A DNA stretch of 64,000 nucleotides from Mycolicibacterium doricum (GCF_010728155.1 NZ_AP022605.1:2852001-2916000); one strand, 5' to 3'; shown: positions 41,117 through 51,772, counted from the first letter of the stretch. Notes: a model not told the origin generated them from the sequence alone. Program-made: numbers and translations.

Positions 41117-44100
41117 ATGGAAGTTGCTGTTCGGTCATATCTGGCCGCCGGTGTGGCCGTCGTAGGCGCCACATCGATTGCGTTGGCTCCGGTCGAAGTA
41201 TTGCCGCCGGACTTCCAGATCCGGGGCGAGCGGATGGTCGCTGTGCTCGAAGACGTTTCCCTGTCTTCGCTGGCTGATCTGATCGCCGACGCGCAGGCCG
41301 CGTGGGCGCCGATCGGCGGTGCAGTGGACAGCGCCTCCCAAGCCGCCCAGGCGGCCATCCTCGGACTGAGCGGAGCGCTCGAGGCAGCGCTGGTCGAGGC
41401 TGCCGGGCAGGACACCGACGCGTTCCAAGCCGTTGTCGACGGGCTACTCGACGGCGGCAGCGTGCTCGCGACCGCCATCGACAACGCCATCGCCAACTTC
41501 CCGTCGCCGGAAGCCTTCGTTGACGCCATGGTGTCGGCGTTTGCATCCGTCAACCTCGACCTGGCCGACGCCATCGAGGTCGCACTCGAGGTCGCGCTGC
41601 AACTCGGCATCGGCTTGGACGCCGGCACCATCGGTGAGGCGCTCCTCAATGCCGGAACCGAACTGGCCGCCGCATTCAACACGGCACTGGCCGCCTTTCC
41701 CAACCCGCAGGAATTCGTCGCGGCCTTCGAGGCGGCCCTGGGTGATGTGATCCCGGGCTTCAACGCCGTGGCCACGGCTGCGGCCGAGGCGTTCACCGAC
41801 CTCTCGGGTCAGCTCGCCGCCACGATCGAGGCCGGTCTTGCAGCGGGTGTTACCGCCTTCGACGCGCTCGTCGAGGGACTCCTCGACTCCGGTGGTGACC
41901 TGGCGGCGGTATTCAACGCCGCTCTGGCTGCCTTCCCGAGTCCTGCTGCGTTCATCGACGCCCTGGCGGACGCGTTCGGCGCCGTCGACGTCGACCTCGG
42001 CGCTGCGCTCGACGTCGCACTCGCGGCGCTCGTCGACCTTGGCATCGACATCGACGCCGGCGCCATCGCCGAGTCGCTCATCGAAGCCGGTGCCGACCTC
42101 GCCGCCGCCTTCGGGGATGTGTTCGACGGCTTCCCCGCGCCCGGCGACTTCTTTGCCGCCTTCAACGCCGCGATCACAGGCGCCCTGCCCGGGCTCAATA
42201 CCTTCGCCCAAGCCGCCGCCGAATCGCTCACCGACCTGTCGGGTGCGCTGGCCACCGCTGTCAACGAGGGCGCCGCAGCCGGAATCGAGACGTTCGACGC
42301 CATCGTCGGCGCTCTGCAAGACACGGGCAGCGGCCTCTCCGCCGCTTTGGCTGCGGCGATCGAGGCGTTCCCGACACCCAGGGCGTTCGTCGACACGCTG
42401 GTCCAGGCGTTCGCCGCCATCGACGTCGACCTGGGTGACGCGGTTCGCGTCGCACTCGGGGCCCTCATCAACATCGCCCTTGCCCCCAACCCCGTGGGGA
42501 TCGCCGCTGCGCTCATCGAGGCCGCCCCCGAGCTGGCCGCGGTGCTGGAAGGTGAGATCGCAGGCTACCCGACCCCCGCCGAGTTCTTCTCCGCATTCAA
42601 TACCGTCATCGTGGAACTGGCTCCGGGGTTCAACGCGTTCGCCGCAGGTGCTGCCGAGGCGTTCACCGAGTTGTCAAGTGCCCTGTCGGGTGCGCTGGAG
42701 GACGGCTTCGCCGCGGGTCTGGACGCTTTCGAGACCGTGGTCGCCGGGCTGCAGGACGCCGGGAGTGGGCTCGCGGCCGCTTTGGCCGCAGCGATCGAGC
42801 CCTTCCCCACGCCCGGTGCGTTCGTCGACGCGCTGGTGTCGGCCTTCGGCGCCATCGACGTCGACCTGGGTGCGGCGCTCGACGTCGCGCTCGCGGCGCT
42901 CGTCGACCTCGGCGTGGATCTGGACCCGGGCGCGATCGCCGATGCGTTCCTCGCTGCGGGTTCCGAGTTCGCCGCACTGGTCAACGGTGTGCTCGACGAC
43001 TTCCCGACTCCCGGGGACTTCATCACGGCCTTCAATGCCGCCCTTGAGGGTGTCGTCCCGGGCTTCGACGCGGTCGCTGCGGCCACCGCCGAGGTGATCG
43101 CCGAGCTCTCAGACGCCCTGACCACGGCGCTGGAGACCCGTCTCGCCGCCGGAGTCGAGGCCTTCGACGCCGTCGTCGCCGGCTTGCTGGATGCGGGCAG
43201 CGAGCTCGCCGCCGCGTTCAACACCGCAATCGAGGCCTTCCCGACGCCCGAAGCGTTCATCGACGCCCTGGTCTCCGCCTTCGGCGCCATCGACGTCGAC
43301 CTCGCAGGCGCCATCGACGCTGCACTGGAGGTCTTCGGCGAGCTGGGCCTGAATCTGGACGCCACGGCGATCGGCGAGGCACTCGCCGCGGCAGGGGAAG
43401 AGCTGGGAGCCATCTTCGACGCCGCCCTCGAAGATTTTTCGTCGCCGGCTGAATTCGTCGCTGCCTTCGAGTCAGCTCTGGAACGTGTCATCCCCGGCCT
43501 CACCGCACTGGCAGACGCCACCGAGACCGCGATTGGGAACTTCTCGAGCGCGCTGTCGACGGCCATCGATGCCGGGCTGGCCGTAGGCGAGACGGCCTTC
43601 GAGGCGTTCATCGTCGGACTGCAGGACGCCGGCGGCCAGCTGGCCGCAGCGTTCGAAGCCGCGCTCGGCGCCTTCCCGACGCCCGAAACGTTCCTCGAGG
43701 CGCTGGTGGACGCATTCGCGGCGATCGACGTCGACCTTGGCCTCTCCCTAGAGGCCGCGCTGGAGCTGATCGTCGACCTCAACATCGACCTCGATGCCGG
43801 CGTGATCGCCGACGCGCTCCTCAACGCCGGAGCGGAGTTGGCCGCGGCCTTCGACGCGGCGTTCGAGGACTTTCCGACACCGGCGGATCTCGTCGCGGCG
43901 GTCGAACGCTCGATCACCGCGTTCGCGCCTGGCTTCAACGCAATCGCCGATGCGACCGCCGAAGCGATCGGCAACGTCTCGGCCGCGCTGACCGCCGCCA
44001 TCCAGTCGGGGATCGGCATCGGCAGCGCCGCATTCGGCGACTTCCTCCAGGGTTTGGTGGCAGGCGGTGGCACACTTGCCGCTGCGTTCGAGGCCGCGCT

Positions 44101-45193
44101 GGAGAATCTGCCGAGCCCGGCGGTCTTCATCCGCGCGCTGGTCGATGCCTCGGCTTCGCTCGGGACGGTGCTGGCCGATCTCGGTGCCTCAGTAGAGGCC
44201 GGGCTGGAAGCCGGCCTGGACCTCGGGGCGGCAGCGCTGCAAGGCTTCGCCGATGTCGGTGCGGACATCTCGGCGGCTATCGGCGCGAGCCTGGAAGGCC
44301 TGCCGACCCCGGCCGAGTTCGTCGAATCCTTCGCCGAAGCCGGTGAGCAGTTCGGTGCGGCGGCTGACGCGGTCACCCAGATCGGTGTCGACGCGGTCGA
44401 CAACGTCGCCGCAGCGACCGATGCCGTCGTCGAAGCGTTCCGGGCCACGGCGGTGTCGGCCCTGGAGAACGGCAACGACGCACTGCAGGCCATCGGAGCC
44501 GGCATCTACGCCGCGACGCAGGCGCTCGCCGAGGCCGCCAGCGACGTCAACATCGGCGGTGCCATCAGCGCCGCGATCGGTGGTGCCATCGGCGGGGGCC
44601 TGGGCGGCTTCGGTGACCTCCGTGGTGAGGCCGTCGGTGATGTCACCAAGCGCGATGAAGGCACGCCGACCGTAACGTCGGCTGAGGTCGATCCGTCAGC
44701 GGTCACGGAGATTTCGGGCACGCCGAACCAAATGGTGTCGTTGAACGCCAATTCTCCTGCCGAGGGACAAGCGACCCAGCAAACGCGAGTCATGCAGGGC
44801 CAGGTGCAACTGCGCGAGGCCCTCGACACTGCGGGCAAGCAGGTCAACGAGGGGCTCGACCAAACCCGCAAGAACCTCAAAGGGGCCGCCGACCAAACCC
44901 GTGAGAACCTCAAAGGGGCCGCCGACCAAACCCGCAAGAACCTCAAGGGGGCCGCCGACCAAACCCGTGAGAACCTCAAGGGGGCCGCCGACCAAACCCG
45001 CAAGAACCTCAAGGGGGCCGCGGACCAAACCCGTGAGAACCTCAAGGGGGCGGCGGAGCAGACCCGCAAGAACGTGGACGGGGTGCGGAAGAACGTCAAG
45101 AGCGCTGTCGGCGGCGACAAGAAGTCGAGCGATCGTTCGACGACCGAGAACAAGAAGTCCGGCGACAGCGAGCCCAGCGCGGCATCGAAGTAA
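41117..45193 (+). CDS. Giant Ala-rich repeat protein with LEA-like basic tail
   Basis: 1358 residues. (1) N-terminus RSYLAAGVAVVGATSIALAP, a hydrophobic segment typical of a set of mycobacterial hypothetical proteins, then PVEVLPPDF. (2) Seven tandem units of about 145 residues, the last degenerate, roughly residues 85-1090; each splits into two related halves of about 72 residues marked by FPTPEAFVDALVSAFGAIDV and by FPTPADFVAAFNAAL-PGFN. (3) A Gly/Ala segment (GGAISAAIGGAIGGGLGGFG, near 1146-1166). (4) Six perfect and one degenerate 11-mers (DQTRKNLKGAA / DQTRENLKGAA), residues about 1248-1324. (5) A Lys/Ser-rich tail. Body acidic, tail basic. No known domain recognised. It occupies the PE11/PPE17 position of H37Rv. 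Real coding is supported by the single long frame, promoter, ribosome site and terminator. Confidence 0.85.
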   Translation: MEVAVRSYLAAGVAVVGATSIALAPVEVLPPDFQIRGERMVAVLEDVSLSSLADLIADAQAAWAPIGGAVDSASQAAQAAILGLSGALEAALVEAAGQDTDAFQAVVDGLLDGGSVLATAIDNAIANFPSPEAFVDAMVSAFASVNLDLADAIEVALEVALQLGIGLDAGTIGEALLNAGTELAAAFNTALAAFPNPQEFVAAFEAALGDVIPGFNAVATAAAEAFTDLSGQLAATIEAGLAAGVTAFDALVEGLLDSGGDLAAVFNAALAAFPSPAAFIDALADAFGAVDVDLGAALDVALAALVDLGIDIDAGAIAESLIEAGADLAAAFGDVFDGFPAPGDFFAAFNAAITGALPGLNTFAQAAAESLTDLSGALATAVNEGAAAGIETFDAIVGALQDTGSGLSAALAAAIEAFPTPRAFVDTLVQAFAAIDVDLGDAVRVALGALINIALAPNPVGIAAALIEAAPELAAVLEGEIAGYPTPAEFFSAFNTVIVELAPGFNAFAAGAAEAFTELSSALSGALEDGFAAGLDAFETVVAGLQDAGSGLAAALAAAIEPFPTPGAFVDALVSAFGAIDVDLGAALDVALAALVDLGVDLDPGAIADAFLAAGSEFAALVNGVLDDFPTPGDFITAFNAALEGVVPGFDAVAAATAEVIAELSDALTTALETRLAAGVEAFDAVVAGLLDAGSELAAAFNTAIEAFPTPEAFIDALVSAFGAIDVDLAGAIDAALEVFGELGLNLDATAIGEALAAAGEELGAIFDAALEDFSSPAEFVAAFESALERVIPGLTALADATETAIGNFSSALSTAIDAGLAVGETAFEAFIVGLQDAGGQLAAAFEAALGAFPTPETFLEALVDAFAAIDVDLGLSLEAALELIVDLNIDLDAGVIADALLNAGAELAAAFDAAFEDFPTPADLVAAVERSITAFAPGFNAIADATAEAIGNVSAALTAAIQSGIGIGSAAFGDFLQGLVAGGGTLAAAFEAALENLPSPAVFIRALVDASASLGTVLADLGASVEAGLEAGLDLGAAALQGFADVGADISAAIGASLEGLPTPAEFVESFAEAGEQFGAAADAVTQIGVDAVDNVAAATDAVVEAFRATAVSALENGNDALQAIGAGIYAATQALAEAASDVNIGGAISAAIGGAIGGGLGGFGDLRGEAVGDVTKRDEGTPTVTSAEVDPSAVTEISGTPNQMVSLNANSPAEGQATQQTRVMQGQVQLREALDTAGKQVNEGLDQTRKNLKGAADQTRENLKGAADQTRKNLKGAADQTRENLKGAADQTRKNLKGAADQTRENLKGAAEQTRKNVDGVRKNVKSAVGGDKKSSDRSTTENKKSGDSEPSAASK
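44858..45088 (+). repeat. 33-bp tandem repeat encoding 11-residue units
   Basis: Seven units of 33 bp: units start at 44858, 44891, 44924, 44957, 44990, 45023 and 45056, the last degenerate. Lys and Glu alternate at one position (CGCAAG versus CGTGAG), making a 66-bp higher-order period. DNA is nearly identical between units, including synonymous sites, which implies recent expansion or conversion. Confidence 0.95.
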
Positions 45194-45204
45194 TCACCAC
45201 GCAG

Positions 45205-45235
45205 GCGGCCCCGGACCTCGGTCCGGGGCCGCTTT
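45205..45235. terminator. Strong hairpin terminator
   Basis: A 12-bp GC stem GCGGCCCCGGAC-CTCG-GTCCGGGGCCGC (45205-45232) followed by TTT lies between the ends of the convergent giant gene and lpqW, and can serve both. Confidence 0.85.
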
Positions 45236-45249
45236 GCGCTGCCGTCCCG

Positions 45250-47127
45250 TCACTGCGGGGATTTCACCCAGCTGCCGGCGTCACCGACGATGCCGACGGG
45301 CACGGCACCCGAGAGGGTCACGTTGCGCACGCTCGGCCCCGCCGCGACGATCGTGGTGTCCTGCAGGATCGGCAACACCGTCCACATGTTCCACAGCCGT
45401 GGCTCGACGGCGTCGATGACCTCGGCGATCGGCTCTGTGCCGTCGAGGGCGGCGTCGATCTTCGGCTGGATGCCGCGGTCACACACACCGGTGATGTTGC
45501 TCGGCGCCTGCACCAGCGCATCGGATTCCGGTGCGGGCCTCGGCGTGGTGGTAGGTGTGGCGGTCGGCGTGGTGGTAGGTGTGGCGGCAGGTGGTGTGGG
45601 TGCGGACTGTGATGGCCGGGGCACAGATGGGGCGGTCACGACGGGTGTCGCCTCCAGCGCGGGACAGCCGTAGCGCGAGGCCAGCGCCGTCGCCAGGTCT
45701 CCGCCGGCCCGATGCCAGCCCACCACGGCGTCGACCCGGCTCTCGGTCAGCGCCTCGCCGTAGAGCGTGACCGGATCGAGCGCCAGCACCGACGCCTCGA
45801 TGCCGACGTTGCGGAGCTGATCGGCGGCGGTGTTGGCCACTGCGACCGACGTCGGATCGTTGGCGGCCACCCCGAGCACCAGTGTCAGCGGCACACCGTC
45901 TTTCGAGATCCGCCCGCGGCTGTGGTCCGGTGCCGGTGCACCCGGCGCGGCCGGCGGCGCATCGCCCACCGGTGCCGTCTGATAGCCCGCGTCGGCCAGC
46001 AGTTCCAGAGCCGCCTCGGTGCCCAGCGCGCGCGGCGCCGTCGGCACGTATCCGGGATCGGACGGCGAGCGTACCTGCGCCTGGGCCAGCGTGACCGTGT
46101 TGTCGTCACCGGCACCCACCGAGGCCAGCAAGTCGACGTCGAGCAGGCCGAGGATCGCCCGGCGCACGGACGGATCGGCCAGTTTGGGGAGCTGGCCGCG
46201 CAACGTCACCTGCATGACCCGCGGCGTCACGATCCGCGCCGTCCGAACATCGGGGATGGCGCTGAGTTGAGCGAACGTCGCTGCGCCGCCGTGCACCTGG
46301 GCGACCTGGGTGTCACCGTTGCGGATCGAGTCCGCCAGCGCTGCGGGCGCCCCACCCCGGCGGAACAGCACGAGGTCGGGTTTGGCCGGGGCACTCCAGT
46401 ACCGGTCGTTGCGGGCCAGCAGAATCTCGTCACGCTGCGGATCGATGCTCTCCACCCGGAACTGCCCGCCGGTCACCGGCATCGCTTCGGCCAGCCCGGC
46501 GCCGAAGCCGCCCGGCACGTCCTTGACGATGTGCGCTGGCAGGATGTTGTTGAACAACTCCCGCCACGCGGGGTACGGCTGGGAGAAGGTGACGACGACC
46601 TGCTTGGCACCCTCGACGGACTGCACGCCGGTGATGAGGTCGTAACCAGCGGGATCGACGACGCCGGGCTGGCTGACCATCTGGCGCCACAGATACCAGT
46701 AGTCGTCGGCGCCGATGGGCGCGTTGTCGGTCCACTGTGCCTCGGGCCGGATGTTGTAGGTGACGGTGAACGGGTTCTCGTTGGTCACCTCGGCCGAATC
46801 CAGCAGCGTCGGGTCGAGCTCCCACCGCGACCCGGTCGGCGTGTCGGGATCAGGGATCGGCCGGAACGAACTCGGGAGCACCAGTGCGGCGATAGCGGCG
46901 TTGACCGGCGACTGATCCGACAGCAGATGTGGGTTGAATCCGGGACCGATCGAATCGATGGCCACGATGATCTGGGTCGCCTTGCGCGCCGGCGGCGGGG
47001 TGGTCTCCGGCGTCTCGGTGCTCTGCGGCGCCGGCGGCGGGCTCACGGTGCAACCACCCAGCAGCAGTGCGGTGGCGGAGAGGCACACCCCCAGCGTCAC
47101 ACGACGACGGCGGGGAGAGGTCAGCAC
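45250..47127 (-). CDS. lpqW: Lipoprotein LpqW, ABC solute-binding fold
   Basis: 625 residues from GTG 47127 ([20 protein letters not shown]) with lipobox LLLGGC, Cys about residue 26; the longer frame upstream overlaps typA and is rejected. The body resembles peptide-binding proteins of ABC importers ([40 protein letters not shown]), with a long Pro/Thr-rich linker near residues 520-560. LpqW controls the split of PIM precursors between polar PIMs and LM/LAM, acting with PimE. Position of Rv1166; 20 bases after typA. Confidence 0.9.
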   Translation of the reverse strand: MLTSPRRRRVTLGVCLSATALLLGGCTVSPPPAPQSTETPETTPPPARKATQIIVAIDSIGPGFNPHLLSDQSPVNAAIAALVLPSSFRPIPDPDTPTGSRWELDPTLLDSAEVTNENPFTVTYNIRPEAQWTDNAPIGADDYWYLWRQMVSQPGVVDPAGYDLITGVQSVEGAKQVVVTFSQPYPAWRELFNNILPAHIVKDVPGGFGAGLAEAMPVTGGQFRVESIDPQRDEILLARNDRYWSAPAKPDLVLFRRGGAPAALADSIRNGDTQVAQVHGGAATFAQLSAIPDVRTARIVTPRVMQVTLRGQLPKLADPSVRRAILGLLDVDLLASVGAGDDNTVTLAQAQVRSPSDPGYVPTAPRALGTEAALELLADAGYQTAPVGDAPPAAPGAPAPDHSRGRISKDGVPLTLVLGVAANDPTSVAVANTAADQLRNVGIEASVLALDPVTLYGEALTESRVDAVVGWHRAGGDLATALASRYGCPALEATPVVTAPSVPRPSQSAPTPPAATPTTTPTATPTTTPRPAPESDALVQAPSNITGVCDRGIQPKIDAALDGTEPIAEVIDAVEPRLWNMWTVLPILQDTTIVAAGPSVRNVTLSGAVPVGIVGDAGSWVKSPQ

Positions 47128-47147
47128 GTTCCTCAGAGTATCGGCCG

Positions 47148-49046
47148 CTAGTTGCGCGCCTTCGCCCGCGAGCGCGCGCGGGCCCGCAGGGTGGCGTCCA
47201 ACTCGACCTTGCGCACCCGCACCACCTCGGGAGTGACCTCGACGCATTCGTCCTCGGCGCAGAACTCCATGGCCTGTTCGAGGCCGAGCTCGAGCGGACG
47301 GGCGAGCGTTTCCATCACGTCGGCAGTTGAGCTGCGCATGTTGGTCAGCTTCTTCTCCCGGGTAACGTTGACGTCGAGGTCCTCGGCGCGCGGATTGATC
47401 CCGACGACCTGGCCTTCGTAGGTGTCGTCGCCCGGCTCGACGAAGAACTGGCCGCGGTCGGCCAGCTGGATCATGGCGAACGGCGTCACCGACCCGCTGC
47501 GGTCCGATACGAGCGAGCCGGTGTGGCGGGCGCGGATCTCCCCCGCCCACGGGCGGTAGCCGTCGAAGACCGCGTTCGCGATGCCGGTACCGCGGGTCAG
47601 CGTGAGGAAGTCGGTGCGGAAGCCGATCAGACCGCGGCTCGGGACGATGAAGTCCATCCGCACCCAACCCGCGGCGTGGTTGGCCATCTCCTCCATGCGG
47701 CCCTTGCGGGCGGCCATCAACTGGGTGATCGCGCCGACGAACTCCTCGGGACAGTCGACCGTCAGGGCCTCGTACGGCTCGTGCAGCTTGCCGTCGATGG
47801 TGCGGGTGACCACTTGCGGCTTGCCGACAGTGAGCTCGAAGCCTTCGCGGCGCATCTGCTCGACGAGCACGGCCAGTGCCAGCTCGCCACGGCCCTGGAC
47901 CTCCCACGCGTCCGGCCTGCCGATGTCGACGATCTTGAGCGACACGTTGCCGACGAGTTCGGAGTCCAGTCGGGACTTGACCATCCGGGCGGTCAGCTTG
48001 TGACCGGACACCTTGCCGGCCAGCGGCGAGGTGTTGGTGCCGATGGTGACCGAGATTGCGGGCTCGTCGACGGTGATGCGCGGCAGCGCGTGCGCGTGGT
48101 GCGGATCGGCCAGCGTGTCGCCGATCATGATGTCGGGAATTCCGGCGACGGCGACGATGTCACCGGCGACGGCTTCCTCCGTGGCGGTGCGTTCGACGCC
48201 CACGGTCACCAGTAGTTCGGTGATCTTGGCGTTGGTCACCACCGGGTGTCCGTCGACCTCGCGCATCCAGGCCGCCTGCTGGCCCTTGCGGATACGGCCC
48301 CGGTAGATGCGGATCAGCGCGAGCCGTCCCAGGAAAGCCGAGGCATCCAGGTTGGTCACCAGCGCCTGCAGCGGCGCCTCCGGGTCACCTTGCGGCGGCG
48401 GGATGTGCTCGAGCAGGACGTCGAACAGTGGGTCGAGATTCTCCCCGTCGGGGTTCTCACCGTTGGCGGGTTCGGTGGTGCTCGCGATACCGGCCCGGCC
48501 CGACGCGTACAGCACCGGCAGACCCAGCGCCTCTTCGGCGGCCTTCTGCGCGGCGTCGTCGAGGTCGGACGCGACGTCGAGCAGCAGGTCGTGGCTCTCG
48601 GAGACCACCTCCGCGATCCGGGCGTCGGGGCGGTCGGTCTTGTTCACCACGAGGATGACGGGCAGGTGGGCGGCCAGCGCCTTGCGCAGCACGAAGCGGG
48701 TCTGCGGCAGCGGCCCCTCGGAGGCGTCGACCAGCAGCAGCACGCCGTCGACCATGGACAGTCCGCGCTCGACCTCACCGCCGAAGTCGGCGTGGCCGGG
48801 GGTGTCGATCACGTTGATGACCGTCATGGTGCCGTCGGGGTGGTGCCGGTGCACCGCGGTGTTCTTGGCGAGGATGGTGATGCCTTTTTCCTTCTCCAAG
48901 TCACCGGAATCCATCAACCGCTCGACGGCGTCATCGCCGCGGTGGCTCAGCGCACCGGACTGCCGCAGCATCGCATCGACCAGGGTCGTCTTGCCGTGGT
49001 CGACGTGAGCGACGATGGCGACATTCCGAAAATCCACGTCGTTCAT
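47148..49046 (-). CDS. typA: Ribosome-binding GTPase TypA/BipA
   Basis: 632 residues. GTPase motifs: G1 [15 protein letters not shown]2 near [13 protein letters not shown]3 [15 protein letters not shown]4 [10 protein letters not shown]. BipA hallmarks follow: [18 protein letters not shown] and [18 protein letters not shown]. It binds ribosomes and assists 50S assembly, especially in cold or stress. Position of Rv1165; upstream of lpqW on the same strand. Confidence 0.95.
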   Translation of the reverse strand: MNDVDFRNVAIVAHVDHGKTTLVDAMLRQSGALSHRGDDAVERLMDSGDLEKEKGITILAKNTAVHRHHPDGTMTVINVIDTPGHADFGGEVERGLSMVDGVLLLVDASEGPLPQTRFVLRKALAAHLPVILVVNKTDRPDARIAEVVSESHDLLLDVASDLDDAAQKAAEEALGLPVLYASGRAGIASTTEPANGENPDGENLDPLFDVLLEHIPPPQGDPEAPLQALVTNLDASAFLGRLALIRIYRGRIRKGQQAAWMREVDGHPVVTNAKITELLVTVGVERTATEEAVAGDIVAVAGIPDIMIGDTLADPHHAHALPRITVDEPAISVTIGTNTSPLAGKVSGHKLTARMVKSRLDSELVGNVSLKIVDIGRPDAWEVQGRGELALAVLVEQMRREGFELTVGKPQVVTRTIDGKLHEPYEALTVDCPEEFVGAITQLMAARKGRMEEMANHAAGWVRMDFIVPSRGLIGFRTDFLTLTRGTGIANAVFDGYRPWAGEIRARHTGSLVSDRSGSVTPFAMIQLADRGQFFVEPGDDTYEGQVVGINPRAEDLDVNVTREKKLTNMRSSTADVMETLARPLELGLEQAMEFCAEDECVEVTPEVVRVRKVELDATLRARARSRAKARN

Positions 49047-49182
49047 TGTCGCAGTGCGGTGACTCGATCGCGAAATGCGCTGCCAACCGTGCGAGAGAGG
49101 TCACCGCGGCCCGATCGCCCCGTGGCAATGTAATGGCGCCAATTCTCCCCGACCAGCCACCGTCAGGACCCCTGCGCAACGG

Positions 49183-49581
49183 CTATCGGCTGCCGTTGCG
49201 CAGCGCCTGACCGAGGGCACCGAGCCATGCCCGGTCGGCGGGAACCCACGGCAGGCCGTCGAGCTCGCCGACGCCGACCCAGCGCAGCGCGCGGTGGTCG
49301 ATCGGCCGCAGTTCTCCGCCGGTGTGGGTGACGAGATACGCGCGCAGCACGGTCGTCGCAGTCAAAGCGATGTCGGCGCCGATGCGCGCGCCCACCGCGA
49401 CGTCGATCCCCAACTCTTCCTGCAATTCCCGGGTCAGCGCCGCGGCCTCGCTCTCGCCCGCGACGACCTTGCCGCCCGGCAGTTCCCACAACCCGGCCAG
49501 GTCGGGCGGGCGGTTGCGCTGCGCGACCAACAGTTCCGACCCCGCGATCAGGGCGCCGGCCACGACGATCTGCTCTGCCAT
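49183..49581 (-). CDS. mutT2: MutT-type NUDIX pyrophosphohydrolase MutT2
   Basis: 132 residues from the ATG at 49581 (MAEQIVVAGALIAGSELLVA). The Nudix box is canonical: GKVVAGESEAAALTRELQEE then LGI. MutT2-like enzymes clean oxidised or damaged nucleotides (8-oxo-dGTP, dCTP analogues). Position of Rv1160. It is divergent from phhB with 27 bases between the starts. Confidence 0.91.
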   Translation of the reverse strand: MAEQIVVAGALIAGSELLVAQRNRPPDLAGLWELPGGKVVAGESEAAALTRELQEELGIDVAVGARIGADIALTATTVLRAYLVTHTGGELRPIDHRALRWVGVGELDGLPWVPADRAWLGALGQALRNGSR

Positions 49582-49608
49582 CAGCGGTGACGGTATACCG
49601 TCGCAGGC

Positions 49609-49893
49609 ATGGCTGTGTTGACCGACGATCAAGTGGACGCCGCACTGCCGGAGCTCAACGGCTGGGAGCGCGCCGGCGGGATGCTGCGACGGTCGGTGAA
49701 GTTCCCGGCATTCCTGGACGGCATCGAGGCGGTGCGCCGGGTGGCCGAGCGCGCCGAGGCCGCCGACCACCACCCCGATATCGATATCCGTTGGCGAACA
49801 GTTACTTTCGCACTCGTCACGCATTCCGAGGGTGGTATCACGGAGAAGGATTTGGGGATGGCCCGGGAGATCGACGCGATCGTCGACCCGTAG
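49609..49893 (+). CDS. Pterin-4-alpha-carbinolamine dehydratase
   Basis: 94 residues. The pattern [20 protein letters not shown] and the catalytic motif [20 protein letters not shown], ending [17 protein letters not shown], is the PCD/DCoH fold. It dehydrates 4a-hydroxytetrahydropterin. Its 3' end overlaps that of pimE by 56 bases, an unusually long convergent overlap. Position of the small gene next to Rv1159 (phhB). Confidence 0.92.
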   Translation: MAVLTDDQVDAALPELNGWERAGGMLRRSVKFPAFLDGIEAVRRVAERAEAADHHPDIDIRWRTVTFALVTHSEGGITEKDLGMAREIDAIVDP

Positions 49894-51160
49894 CGGCCAC
49901 CCACGCCAGCGTCACCAGCGCGGCGACGATGTAGACCAGCCCGGCCCACGCGAGGTACCACGGCCGTCCGATCTCCCAGATCGTCGGCTGGGCGAAGCTG
50001 AGCAGCCACGGCACGCCGATCACCGTCAGCGCGAGCCATCCCCAGCGCAGCACTCGCGCGCCGGTCCGCTGCCGCAGCGGGCCGTGCCACAACCAGATCA
50101 TCAACGGCAGCACCCACACCCAGTGGTGGGTCCACGAGATCGGTGACAGCAGAAGACCGAACAACTGCACGATCACGACGGCGCCCAACCGGTCCGTGCT
50201 GCCACCGACCGCCCGCCACGCCAGCAACGCCAGCAATGCGGTGGCGATGATCGCCGCGACCACCACCGGGCCGTAGCCGGCGTCGTGACCGACGATGCGG
50301 GAGATGCCGCCGCGCCAGGACTGGTTGAACGACGTGCCGATCGGGCCGACGCGGTCGGCGTCGCCGAGCAGTTCGGTGAAGTAGTACCGCGCCTGCTGAC
50401 CCACCACGGCCACCGACACCGCGACCGTGCCCGCGAACACCACCGCCGAGAACACCGCAGCCTTCCAGCGCCCGGCGCCGAGGAAGTACAAACCGGAGAC
50501 CGCGGGCGTGAGCTTGACCCCGGCGGCGAGTCCGACCAGCAGCCCCGACCACCACCACCGACAACTGTGCACCGCGGCGAGCACCGCCAGCACGAGCAAC
50601 ACGTTGACCTGCCCGTAGTCGAACGTGCTGCGCAGCGGCTCGAGCCAGATCCCGATCGCGGTCCACAACATCGCGGTCCGGCGGTCGCCGCCCCCGGCGA
50701 GCAGCCGCTGGCTGAGGCGGGCCACGCCGTAGAGCGCGGCGATGGTGCCGATCTGCCAGACGAAGGCGACGAGCCCGAACGGGAGCAGGTGAAGCGGATA
50801 GAAGATCACCGCGGCGAACGGCGGATAGGTGAACGGCAGCGGGAAGTCCGGTGTCTGGTCGGCGTAGACGTAGCCGTAAAGCGTGCCCGGCTCGTCGAGC
50901 GCCCCCGCACCGCCGACATAGACGTGCAGGTCGACGAAGTTGGCGCCGTTGGCGACGAGATAGGTCCACGCGAGCCGCGCCGCGATGCTGAGCACCAACA
51001 GCACGGGCGCCGCCGCAGCCAGTCGGCTCGGCAGTCGAGTCGCAGCCGCCGCGTCGACGGTGAAGACGGTGGAGACGGTGGAGTCGCTTATCTGCCCGAC
51101 TCTACTGATCCGGTAACCGATTCCCGTCACCTCCGTAACGGTTGAATAAATGCCACACAT
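49838..51160 (-). CDS. pimE: Polyprenol-phosphate-mannose-dependent mannosyltransferase PimE
   Basis: About 440 residues from ATG 51160 ([19 protein letters not shown]). Multi-span GT-C fold with about 10-12 helices. The conserved acidic residue sits in [14 protein letters not shown] after the first helix ([20 protein letters not shown]), as in the known PimE active site. It adds the fifth mannose, alpha-1,2, to PIM on the periplasmic side. Position of Rv1159. The C-terminal tail [12 protein letters not shown] overlaps phhB. A shorter start further in is possible. Confidence 0.88.
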   Translation of the reverse strand: MCGIYSTVTEVTGIGYRISRVGQISDSTVSTVFTVDAAAATRLPSRLAAAAPVLLVLSIAARLAWTYLVANGANFVDLHVYVGGAGALDEPGTLYGYVYADQTPDFPLPFTYPPFAAVIFYPLHLLPFGLVAFVWQIGTIAALYGVARLSQRLLAGGGDRRTAMLWTAIGIWLEPLRSTFDYGQVNVLLVLAVLAAVHSCRWWWSGLLVGLAAGVKLTPAVSGLYFLGAGRWKAAVFSAVVFAGTVAVSVAVVGQQARYYFTELLGDADRVGPIGTSFNQSWRGGISRIVGHDAGYGPVVVAAIIATALLALLAWRAVGGSTDRLGAVVIVQLFGLLLSPISWTHHWVWVLPLMIWLWHGPLRQRTGARVLRWGWLALTVIGVPWLLSFAQPTIWEIGRPWYLAWAGLVYIVAALVTLAWVAATGRRSRRSPGPSPNPSP

Positions 51161-51229
51161 GTCACTTGAGTAACACCAGTAACTGCGTAGCGTCGGTCGC
51201 AGACGTGCTGTCAACGGATTGGGAGATCC

Positions 51230-51724
51230 ATGAAACTCACCAGAAAAACCATCGTGACCAGCGTAATTGCTGCGGCCGGAGCGCTTCCGCTCGCGCTGGG
51301 CCTCAGTGCGACGGCCGCCGCCCAGCCCGCGGCCCCCGCACCGCCCGCGCCGGCCATCCCGTTCCTGGATCAGCTCGGCAACGCGCCGCAGCTGCTGCAA
51401 ACCTTCGCCTCGGCGCTGGCGGGCACCGGCATGCCGGCGTCCACCCCCTCGGCGCCCGCCACACCGGCCGCCGCACCGGGCGCCACGGCCTCGATCACCC
51501 TGCCGCAGACCCCGGCCCTGCCCGGCGCGGCCTCTGCGGTGCCCGGCACACCGGCCGCCGCGTCACCGGTGCCCGGGCTGAACCTGCCGAGCGGGCTGGC
51601 CTCGCTGATGCCGGCCGGCTCGCCGCTGACGAGCCTGCTGCCCGCGGCGACGCCCACCACACCGCCTGCGGGGGCACCGGCGCCGGTGACTCCGCCGATC
51701 TTCCCGGTCTCGGCCCTGCCCTGA
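51230..51724 (+). CDS. Secreted Ala/Pro-rich protein
   Basis: 164 residues. Clear Sec signal peptide ([20 protein letters not shown], cleavage after ATAAAQ). The mature part is low-complexity Ala/Pro ([39 protein letters not shown]). Position of Rv1158c. Function unknown; it probably belongs to the cell wall surface. Ribosome site GGGAGA before the ATG; followed 48 bases later by its neighbour of similar design. Confidence 0.82.
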   Translation: MKLTRKTIVTSVIAAAGALPLALGLSATAAAQPAAPAPPAPAIPFLDQLGNAPQLLQTFASALAGTGMPASTPSAPATPAAAPGATASITLPQTPALPGAASAVPGTPAAASPVPGLNLPSGLASLMPAGSPLTSLLPAATPTTPPAGAPAPVTPPIFPVSALP

Positions 51725-51772
51725 TCGACGCCCGCTCGCCTGTTGTCCTGACCGAAACTCCCGAGGAGTGAC

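Noticed and set aside
42565..44505. 646-codon minus frame under the giant gene
   Set aside because: It arises from the repetitive, GC3-rich plus frame; composition is Ser/Ala/Pro-rich shadow without a start context.
45250..47907. 885-codon version of lpqW
   Set aside because: The first 260 codons overlap typA out of frame; the lipobox start at 47127 is the expected one.
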